Below, one piece after another: positions 56,850 to 64,000 of a stretch of DNA of 64,000 nucleotides. Positions within the stretch are counted from its first letter, which is position 1; each line of letters starts with the position of its first letter. A program made the position numbers and the translations under genes. The DNA comes from Zonotrichia leucophrys gambelii (lineage: Eukaryota; Chordata; Aves; Passeriformes; Passerellidae). The notes below the pieces were generated by a model. It was not told the origin of the DNA, made no database searches, and was given only the letters and a program-made list of their open reading frames with translations. Location of the stretch: assembly GCF_028769735.1 (NCBI RefSeq), contig NC_088178.1, forward strand, positions 8,932,001 through 8,996,000. The letters are read 5' to 3'.

Positions 56850-57765
56850 CACAGCTTCTTTAGACGTCCCCATCCCTAAAATGTACCCGACACGCCTAAG
56901 CATGGCCACCCGGCCCCTGACAGAGAAGCCACAGATGGGCCTGGGCTGGGGCTCCGTCACTCTCGCTCCGGGGCGCCGCTTCCCTCGGGAGCAGCAGCGG
57001 GGCGGACGGGAGCTGCGGCTGGGTATGGCGCAGGCGGGACAGACACGGGCTGCCACGGGCCCGCCCGTGCCCCGCCGGAGATACCCACACCGGCACCTCC
57101 AGGCCTCCGCGGGAGCCGCCGGCGCGGCTCGAAGAAGGGGCCGACCCGCAAACTGTGCCCGGGGCGCTTCCCCGAGCCGCGGCCGGGGGCAGCCGCTCAC
57201 CTCCGACACGGAACGCATCATTCGCAATTAGCGGTTTGATGTGATACGGGAGCGCATGGTTTGCATTACGGAAGAAATGACCTGATAATCGCCCGGCAGC
57301 AGCTTGCAGATGTGCTAAGTGACTCCCGTCCCGCTCCCCGGTGGCAACTCCCGCTCCCCGGCGCCTTCGCTGCTGCCCCGGGCTGGGCACCGCAGGGCAC
57401 CTTAGAGCGCGCAGGTTGGAGGGATAAACATTGCTTTTGATCAAGGAAAAAGCAGTAAAAAGAGTCAAATACTTTCTAGTATGAAAGTGTTTCTGCCTGA
57501 AATGTTTTACAGGTAAAATTCGAGGAGCTGAAATTTGGAAAGAGAAGAGGAAATCGTGTTAGCGGGGGACAAGGTCCCAAGTTAAAGGGGTGGGAATGTC
57601 CTGTGGTTCCCGGCGAAACGAGCGCTGCTGTGGCCGCCCCAGAGCCCCGCTGCCCCCCGGGCCCACGGGCCGTCCCCGTCCCGCCGCACTGACGGCTCGG
57701 GCTCACTGGGGCACTGCGAGGTGTCCTCAGGGGACGGGGGGAACGGCGAGGCTGTGGCTTGCACC
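56850..57765. promoter_or_regulatory. CpG island upstream of C1orf53
   Basis: Two CpG-dense blocks (about 56,850-57,430 and 57,590-57,760) precede the C1orf53 exons and should contain its promoter and first exon. Between and within them, stretches such as 57,220-57,310 have ordinary base composition and could be conserved non-coding sequence. On the minus strand a strong donor, GGAG|GTGAGC, lies at 57,200/57,201, which would suit a divergent transcript. The plus-strand frame at 56,794-57,231 has no similarity that I recognise to C1orf53 and is not called. Confidence 0.7.
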
Positions 57766-58001
57766 CAAACGTTACCTTAGAGCTGCCGCAATCGCTTCTG
57801 TAACCTGTCCCCATCCACCGGTTTGCCAAGTCTTTGTGAATACCAGACTATATCTTTATAAACGTATTTAATCACGAATCACCAAACAAGCGTGTTTCGT
57901 TAAAGCACTTACAAGAGGACAAAATCAAACTCGCTTGCAATATGAAACCTGAAAGAGCTGAAGGCTCCGGAGAGCTCGAGGTTGGTTGCTTTTGCTTTCA
58001 G

Positions 58002-58103
58002 GCTGGCCAGCAGAGCGCAGTGGATGCAGTTGCTGGGGCTGTGGTGCTCTCCGAAGTTGCCCGCTTGCAGAGGGGTGGCTGCTGCGGCTCTGCGTGCAGA
58101 CAC
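58002..58103 (+). CDS. C1orf53: C1orf53 ortholog, internal coding exon
   Basis: This is a small vertebrate protein of unknown function. The exon follows a good acceptor (TTGCTTTTGCTTTCAG) and ends at a consensus donor, CAC|GTGAGTAAG. Its 34 codons include AGQQSAVD, GAVVL and LQRGGCCGSACRH. Human C1orf53, as recalled, has AGQ, VD, VVL and LQRGECCGSACRH at the same spacing. The closely spaced cysteines, continued by the CPY at the start of the next exon, form the family's signature and resemble the CCG-x-x-C-R-H-C-P-Y motif of the bacterial DUF5522 type; a metal-binding role is only a guess. The exon is phase 0 at both ends, as the next exon requires. The TyrVal part of the human segment (NYVDPATGYVVL) is less conserved here. 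Confidence 0.87.
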
Positions 58104-58443
58104 GTGAGTAAGAAACCTCTCGGCATCAGCTTGTGTGTTGTCTCCGCGACTTAGTAAAATTATTTATGCTGGGGTAGTTAGAGTTGGCAACCCATCTTAT
58201 GTGTTTTACCGTGATTTTAAATGAGTCAAGGACGTTATGAGTCCAGGGAAGATCGCTGACAGATTTTCTTGGTTAAAATGTTGCAGCATTTCCCATTAGC
58301 GTTATCTCCTGGAAATAGCGTAAAGAGCACTACACAGCAACTATGTAATTGACTGTCATTTTATAGAAGTTCTATTTCCCTTGGCAAGTCCATCACGTTT
58401 GGGAAGAGAATCCGTGCCAGAAAGCCTGTTTCCTTCCAGCTTT

Positions 58444-58500
<57 letters not shown>

Positions 58501-59600
58501 CCAAAAAGACCAAAAAGCCCAAAAAACAAACCTCCCCCCCAAAAAATAAAAAAACCTACACCACCACACCAAACCAACAAACCAACAACAAGATGCAAGG
58601 GACCAAGATTCATTACATGTCCAATGTAGTTCAGCTTTTCAGCACTCTGTTTCAAATTTGAGGAATGATATTTTGTGATTAGAGTAGTTATGGGACAGGA
58701 AAGTGGCAGAAGATGCTGGACTCGGTGGAAGAGTGGATTATATTCATGAAGCAACAGGATCTGGTACTCCAGCTAATGAGAAATTGCAGCTTGTATTTTG
58801 TAGATCCGAGAAAGAGGCCTCCTGAGGGAGCAAACAGTGAGAGCTGTGCTGCTTTCACAAGACCAAGGCCACAATAACCCAGTGGCCAAGCTCTGTTTCT
58901 CCTCCAGGGTGTGCCTGAAGCTTCACCTGGGTCCCACATGAGGTGCGGTATCTATGGGTGTACCACGGTACATTTAACCTGCAGATCACACTTGGAAACG
59001 GTGGAAAGAGTGAGGTGAAAGTATGTGACAGGCAGCTCGAATGTGCACGGTTTGGTCCTGGATCCAGTTTTGGTTTGTCTTTTCAAAGTTTGTGCTGCAG
59101 ACCGAGTGGAGGCAGTGACTCGATGTTTTGATGAATTCCCCTTTGGTACTTCTCTAAGGAGACTTGTCAGGAGGCAAGGCTTCGGGGAAATATAATTTCA
59201 AATGATTGGGACCAATTTACCAACAGCAAGGGACTGGGATCATCTCATCCTTCCTCGTGCCCCCAGTGCTGCTCTGTACCCTGAAATGAACTATTTTTGG
59301 AGCACCGGTATGCAGAGCAGTTTTGCAGTTACGCACAAAATAAAGGGATTTAAGAACAAAAGATTGTTCTGGACAGTCAAACTGGAATGAGTTGGAAGGA
59401 TACATTTAGGAAGTGGTTTCTTGGACACTAATTAGGACCATTTGCTTGGGGTTGCCATTATTATCCTTTAAGACTCGAGGGCACGATAGATCAAATGATT
59501 TATATATCATTAACAATTCTTGTTAACTATAAACAGGGTTGGGCTTTTCCATACTGATTACCAAGTAATGCAATAAGAACTTGTTTTATTTCTTCTGCAG
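58104..59600 (+). other. C1orf53: C1orf53 intron between the two recognised exons
   Basis: Bounded by GTGAGTAAG and a pyrimidine tract ending TTCTTCTGCAG. It contains the 52-base poly-A with an A/C-rich tail (58,447-58,590). The rest is unique-looking sequence with no further exon recognised. Confidence 0.8.
58447..58590. repeat. poly-A (52 uninterrupted A) with A/C-rich tail
   Basis: Exactly 52 consecutive A are followed by ACCAAAAAG repeats and CCACACCAAACC text. This is a compound simple repeat inside the C1orf53 intron. No retroposed body or target duplication is visible. The length is likely to vary between individuals and between assemblies. Confidence 0.92.
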
Positions 59601-59750
59601 TGTCCATATGAGCAAGCTAATGTGAAAATGAAAGAAAAAGAAGCATTTCAAGTATGTTTTCTTCTCTTCTTCTTCTTCTTCTTCTTCTTCTTCTTCTTCT
59701 TTTCTTTCTTTCTTTTTTCTTTTTTTTTTTTTCATATAAATGACTATTAG
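59601..59750 (+). CDS. C1orf53: C1orf53 ortholog, last coding exon running into a microsatellite
   Basis: After a strong acceptor (TTTATTTCTTCTGCAG) the phase-0 frame reads CPYEQANVK, then KEKEAFQVCFLL. The human exon, as recalled, is CPYGQVNVK, then KKKQF and a short aromatic end before its stop. Similarity therefore runs up to about the position of the normal stop. Here, instead of stopping, the frame enters a (CTT)n tract and reads 11 consecutive TTC codons, then more Phe/Ser/Leu codons, and ends HINDY-stop at 59,748-59,750. The resulting tail of roughly 30 residues is phenylalanine-rich and probably membrane-seeking or aggregation-prone if translated. A possible donor, CAA|GTATGT, lies at 59,651/59,652, so splicing could bypass the tract. 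The gene may be intact with a changed tail, alternatively spliced, or decaying. Confidence 0.8.
   Translation, partial: CPYEQANVKMKEKEAFQVCFLLFFFFFFFFFFFFSFFLFSFFFFHINDY
59659..59732. repeat. (CTT)12 microsatellite and pyrimidine tract
   Basis: Pure CTT units run from 59,666 to 59,701 and are followed by CTTT repeats and a T-run to 59,732. The whole 74-base tract is pyrimidine on the plus strand and so could form triplex structures. It lies inside the last open frame of C1orf53. Confidence 0.95.
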
Positions 59751-60121
59751 CTTTTTTCATTCTGTGAGAGTGGCTGCAAAACTGAAGCCCATCATCTCTT
59801 TGTGGCTTCCACTGCTGGAACACTGGCATTTGCTGTACCTGATCCTGGCTCCCAGTGAATGTGTTTTAATTGTCATAAACCACAAACTGAACTATATGCA
59901 AACGTGTATTTTCAACAGCGCATCAGTGAATCCCTGTCACTTTCGTTTGTGCTACAAGTAAAGGGCTACAATCCCATAATAGAATTATTTTCCCTTTAAA
60001 AGAAACTAAGAAAGGGAGCATATACGATCTGTAAATCCCACAGGTGTATCTAACATTACTTTTGTAAACAACATGATGGCCAAAAGTTTGGACTGTTGAG
60101 AGGTGAGGGCGGCAGGGACAG

Positions 60122-60458
60122 ACAGTGTTGTGTGTTGTGCTGGGTGTTGTGTGCTGGGTGTTGTGTGCTGTGGAGTGTGGTGTTTGCTGTGTATTGCTGT
60201 GTGCTCTGTGAGTGCTCCGTGTGCTCTGTGATGTGTGTTGCTGTGCTCTGTGTGCTGTGGTGTGTGTTTCTGTGCTCTGTGTGTGTGTGTTCTGTGTGCT
60301 CTGTGTGTGTTCAGTGTGCTCGGTGCTGTGTGTTTCTGTGCTCTGTGCTGTGTGTCCTGTGTGCTCTGTGGTGTGTGTTCTGTGCTCTGTGGTGTCTGTT
60401 TCTGTGCTCTGTTCTGTGTGTTCTGTGTGCTCTGTGCGTGTGTTCTGTGTGTTGTGAG
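60122..60458. repeat. minisatellite of TGTGTGCTCTG-type units
   Basis: About 335 bases are built from variants of a 9-12-bp unit (GTGTGCTCTGTG, GTGTTCTGTG, GTGCTGGGTGTT). One strand is nearly free of A. Because stops are rare in such text, long frames cross it on both strands (Cys/Val/Leu-rich on plus, His/Thr/Arg-rich on minus); these are artefacts. It lies between C1orf53 and a CpG island. Confidence 0.93.
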
Positions 60459-60795
60459 CACGGCCGGGGCCGGCTGTCGCTCCTCACCGGCACAGGCGGA
60501 TGCCCGGGGTGGCGGAGCGCTCCCGCCGCGCACCGGGAAAATCCGCCCTTTGGGATAAGCCCATCCCCTTCGAGTGCTCCGGAGGATGCTCCGACGCCTC
60601 TGCACAGCGAGCTCGGCCATGCCCAGGCCCCAGAGCGGGCCCGACCGCGGAGCAGCCCGAGGCGAGGCGGGGAAGCCGCCGGGCCGGGCCGGGCCGGGCT
60701 GCGCGATTCCGCCGCGGGTCTCCGGGCCCTCGGGCCCCGGGGGATGATCCCGCCGCCCTGGGGCAGGGCCCGAGCGGCTCCCTGACACACTTGCT
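60459..60795. promoter_or_regulatory. CpG island right of the minisatellite
   Basis: Very GC-rich with dense CpG, including a GGGCC-GGGCC-GGGCC run near 60,680-60,700. No recognised exon lies in it. It could be a promoter or a polycomb-type island of the region upstream of LHX9; this assignment is by synteny only. Confidence 0.6.
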
Positions 60796-61935
60796 ACCGG
60801 ATTAAATCCCCGGCACTGAGGTGGGGGATGGGAGAAAGAAAGGCTCCACAGAATCGCCTGGGTTCCTGAATAATTTAAATTCTTTGTATTTGATTGAACA
60901 TCGGTCTGTTTGGCATCCAAGCTTGTAAAAACCTTAGAAAGACAAAAGAATTCGGTTTGCAAACATAGTACGAAGTGTAAAGCACACCACAGATATTCAT
61001 GAGCACCCAGGAGGTACTGAGCACTCCTGTACATTCGAGGCCCTTGCCAGGGGCTCCCACATCTTTGTTTCATTAACACGGAGCCCTCCTTTATTTCCTG
61101 CTAAAGTCACCGACATCCGGACCTCTGTATTTATTGTCTCGCACGACTTCTCCCACAGATCTTCATTAAGGCTGAATGGCACTCACACAACATGTTCTAT
61201 CATAGTGCCGATGAATTGCTGCGCCTAGAAAACACTAAATGAATCCCTAGCCCAAAAACTATTCCTGAGATGAAGCTGGTCCGCTGTCCCCGCGGAGCGC
61301 TCTGTCAGCGGGGGGACTCGCAGGCCCTGGTGGCCTTCGGGACATCCCGGTGCCTCGCAGCAGCTCCATGATGGACCTTGGCTGGGAGGGATTGGGGTTA
61401 CCCGGAGGGACTGAAGTAAATGGAAATAGGAGGGTTTCTTTCTTTTTTTCTTTTTGGTCCTTTCAAATGAAACAGTTTCATTTAGTTGGGAAGCTATTGT
61501 CAGTTTCCTGGTGTCCCATTTTGATCCCTCCTCAGTTTGGGTTGAACGAAATATCTTGAAACCTATTCCAGAAAAAAAAAAAAAAATGCTTGTACAGGCT
61601 TCCAGATGCTAAGATTTAGATCATTTGAACGTCAGCGCAGCCTTCTGGTAACAAAAAACATCCAAATGGATTTCATTTGTGTGTTAACATCCGTCAGATG
61701 GGAGAGTAGCACAGTTTAGAGCTAAAGTCTGTTTTCATGGTTTTAGCAACTGGGTCCACATGAACATCTCGTCTGGCAAGTCAATAGGTTGAAGCTACAC
61801 TGAACAAACCGAGTCCAAATATCTGAAATGACTCGGAATGGTTCTGCTAACAAATACTGATGTAATGTATGAGGCTATTACTGCTGTTTATATAGAATCG
61901 CGTGGGCATGCAAATAGGTGGAGAGAGGGGTCTGT
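60796..61935. other. non-coding stretch between CpG islands
   Basis: No exon recognised. Mixed base composition with an octamer-like ATGCAAAT at about 61,908 and long non-repetitive runs, for example 61,090-61,240, that look like candidates for conserved non-coding elements. That is an impression which needs alignment to confirm. Confidence 0.5.
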
Positions 61936-62410
61936 CATTGCGGGGAGAGACAGCTCTGAAGGGACCGAGCGGGCTGCGCGCCCCGCAGCAGCGGGCGGGC
62001 CCCGGGCCCGTGGCTCCGCGTTCCGTGCGCAGCATCCGAGCATCGCTCCGGGTCTGTGAGTGAGCACCGGCCCCGCAGCGTGCCGGGTCCTGTCCCGGCT
62101 GTCCGTGCTGCGTGGGGAATTGGTAACCCACGGGCCGGTGCTGCTGCCGCGGCAGTAGTCATGAAATAAAGCACTACGTTAGTTAGGCACGACGCAGCAG
62201 GTGGCTTATTATGAGCCTTGCATATTCCTCTGCCTCCTGCTCCCATCGGAGCGCTGGTAATTGGGGGGGGGGGGGGGGGGGAAATATGTATATTTTAGGC
62301 GATTTAGAGAATAAGAGGAGGAACGGGGCAGAGTCTGCAGCTGGGGCGTCCAGCGGGCCGCAGCCCGAGCCGGGTTGGGCTTCTTCCTCAAAGTCGCAGC
62401 GACAACAACC
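61936..62410. promoter_or_regulatory. CpG island with embedded poly-G
   Basis: CpG-dense blocks at about 61,940-62,135 and 62,320-62,400 flank a more ordinary segment that contains an uninterrupted run of 19 G (62,263-62,281). No coding exon is supported. Confidence 0.55.
62263..62281. repeat. poly-G run of 19
   Basis: Nineteen consecutive G on the plus strand. Such runs can fold as quadruplexes and are prone to sequencing and assembly error, so the length is uncertain. Confidence 0.95.
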
Positions 62411-62859
62411 GTGGTGATTATGATACTAATAATTCTTATTGTTGTACCTTGGCGCAGATGGCGGCTGCTCTCTCAGGGAGGTTAAGAAGACAGCAAGTCC
62501 CATGAAGGCCTCTCTCTCCCTGCGCTCTCAGCCGCTTTCTGGCACGCACACACAGACGGATTCAGCTGCCCCTGCCTCGGAGCTGCTCCCGCTTTTGCTC
62601 GGGATGCCTTTAAACTTCCTGGTTGCCAGCGGATTTAACGAAACCTTGTTCTAAAAGCTCTCGCCATCCGAACCACGGAACAAGACGGGTTTGCAATGGC
62701 CCCAGAGCTGGCACAGCAAGCCCTGCGTGATAAAAACTCATGGTCCCTGCCCTAAATCCACTCCTCCTGCAGAGACATACTAGGCTTTTATGTTCTCTAC
62801 CAGAAGTACCCGCACAAACACACACACACCCCTGACCCACGTCCCTGGCCAGTTTCTCC

Positions 62860-63565
62860 AGGTGAGCCGCTGCTGTTGCGTGGGATGTGCCCTTTGCTGC
62901 CCGGCCGCGCTCACGGGGAGCAGGGCACGACCCGCCGCGGCGCCCGGGCTGCCCACGCTGCCCACGCTCCCCAGCCCTGCCCGCGGGAGGGCGGGCGCGG
63001 GGCCTCCCCCCCGCCGGCCGGGACGGAGCCGGGGCGGGGAGAGATGCTCCCGGTGCCACCGCGCTGTTCCCCGGCTGCTGCCGAGCCGCCGGCCCGCCGG
63101 CGGAGCCAGAGCAGACCGAGACCCGCCGCTGTGCCCGGAGCGCACGGACGGACCCCCACCCGGCGGTGCGCACCCCGGCGGGAAGCCGAGCCCTCCCCGC
63201 TTCCTCCGCTCTCCGCCGGGGCTCCGCTGGCAAACTCCAAGGAAGATCATTAGCATCCCTTGCCTTTTTTTTTTTTTTCCAGATAGATTACCAAGCTGGC
63301 CACGTAGACCTGAGGGTCACATGGCTCAGGGGAGAAGGACAGAAACTGTCGCAGGAGTTAAGAGGAACGGGCAAACAAAGCCAAAGCGAGAAGTCATCTC
63401 GCGTGGCTGCTGCAGAAACAGCTCCCCGGCCCCAGGGTCCTCGCAGTGAGCTCCCTCCTGCGAGAGCCGCTCCGCCGGGGCCGGCGGGAGGCGCGGCCGC
63501 AGCCCCTCCGCAGCCCGGCCGGGAGCCGGCTCCTGCCTCCCCGCCGGCTCCCCGCTTCCCCCTGG
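62860..63565. promoter_or_regulatory. CpG island near the right edge
   Basis: Dense CpG from about 62,870 to 63,235 and again at 63,440-63,560. Long frames on both strands here are proline/arginine/glycine/alanine strings without family similarity. By synteny the island should belong to the LHX9 5' region. No LHX9 coding text (its LIM domains, or a start leading to MLFHGISGG) was seen. Confidence 0.6.
63283..63445 (+). other. possible non-coding 5' exon (splice signals only)
   Basis: A strong acceptor (T14 run, then CCAG) at 63,282 opens a segment that ends at a reasonable donor, GCA|GTGAGC. Another strong donor, CCAG|GTGAGC, ends at 62,861, and the two could bracket a short intron of about 420 bases. 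Both sit in the CpG island expected to serve LHX9. There is no protein similarity, so it could only be an untranslated exon, and chance is a real alternative. Confidence 0.25.
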
Positions 63566-64000
63566 GAGGAAGTACGAGAAATGACTCCCGACCCTATATT
63601 CTTCTATTGTTTTGAGCCGGTGGATCAATTGTCATCAGTACTGTCACCTAAGAAGCAATGATTCCGATTCATCTTGGCATCTGATTTTATTCTAATGGGT
63701 TAAATTGGGTTCACTTTTACAATTATCCCAGGTTTGACTGCGTAGTATTGCATGACAACTCACAGTTTCATCGGGTTTGGCAAAGCGAGGTTGCTCCATG
63801 AATCCGTATATCATATCACATCAGATCAGGCTGAAGTTTGCTGTTTAGCGACTCCATTTGAGAGGCTTTTTATGAAAGTGGGAAGGGTTGATGCAGCCCA
63901 TGGTTGGTTCAATGCGATTTGAAAAAAAAATGTGGAGAGATGGCAACAACCCGGGGTTTGCTGCTCAGCTGTGAATAAGCACAGAACGAAAAAAACGACG
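63566..64000. other. non-coding right edge, candidate conserved element
   Basis: Mixed-composition, non-repetitive sequence follows the CpG island, including text such as 'gtggatcaattgtcatcag' near 63,620. It holds no recognised exon. Its position upstream of a homeobox gene makes it a candidate for conserved regulatory DNA. Confidence 0.4.

Noticed and set aside
56754..57468. Overlapping frames on both strands in the island before C1orf53, including a 145-codon plus frame.
   Set aside because: No match to the C1orf53 N-terminus and no suitable phase-0 donor to join 58,002; best explained by GC content.
60006..61079. A 357-codon minus frame and a 229-codon plus frame across the minisatellite.
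   Set aside because: The array lacks stop triplets in several frames, so long frames appear by default. Composition is repeat-derived and no family similarity exists.
61415..61445. ATGGAAATA checked as a possible alternative LHX9 start.
   Set aside because: Following codons do not continue as LHX9 and no matching donor follows.
62610..63615. Overlapping 200-240 codon frames at the right edge.
   Set aside because: GC-island composition on both strands, no recognised domains, and not LHX9 in any frame.

Overview
The window is vertebrate genomic DNA, almost certainly from a bird. Three lines of sequence support this. It carries several relics of CR1, the dominant avian LINE. Two coding exons near the left read as the start of DENND1B (minus strand). 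Two coding exons near the right read as the ortholog of human C1orf53 (plus strand). In human, DENND1B, C1orf53 and LHX9 are neighbours in that order, with DENND1B facing away from the other two, and this window has the same order and orientation. A passerine is possible, but I cannot prove the lineage from sequence alone.

Layout. Bases 1-15,806 are part of DENND1B intron 2, AT-rich and without a recognisable exon. Exon 2 (15,807-15,871), intron 1 and the 17-base coding part of exon 1 (18,648-18,664) follow. Exon 1 lies in a dense CpG island (about 18.09-19.14 kb) that is the DENND1B promoter. A two-codon AUG-UGA element sits directly in front of the main start. From 19.15 to 56.8 kb the DNA is intergenic. 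It holds a CR1 split by a 310-bp LTR-like insertion, two older CR1 relics, simple repeats and one isolated CpG-rich patch near 44 kb.

At 56.85-57.76 kb a CpG island precedes C1orf53. Two C1orf53 coding exons are clear (58,002-58,103 and 59,601 onward), and the intron between them carries a 52-base poly-A. The last exon runs straight into a (CTT)n microsatellite, so the reading frame continues as a phenylalanine-rich tail. The first coding exon was not found. Beyond it are a TGTGCTCTG-type minisatellite (60.12-60.46 kb) and a chain of CpG islands to 63.6 kb. By synteny this is the upstream region of LHX9, although no LHX9 coding exon is visible before the window ends.

Most long open frames in the GC-rich stretches are by-products of base composition. 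The window shows no sign of a novel multi-gene system. The best leads are the microsatellite at the C1orf53 stop position, the start-stop element in front of DENND1B, the nested LTR and the isolated CpG patch. All family matches are from memory of protein and repeat sequences; no search was run.
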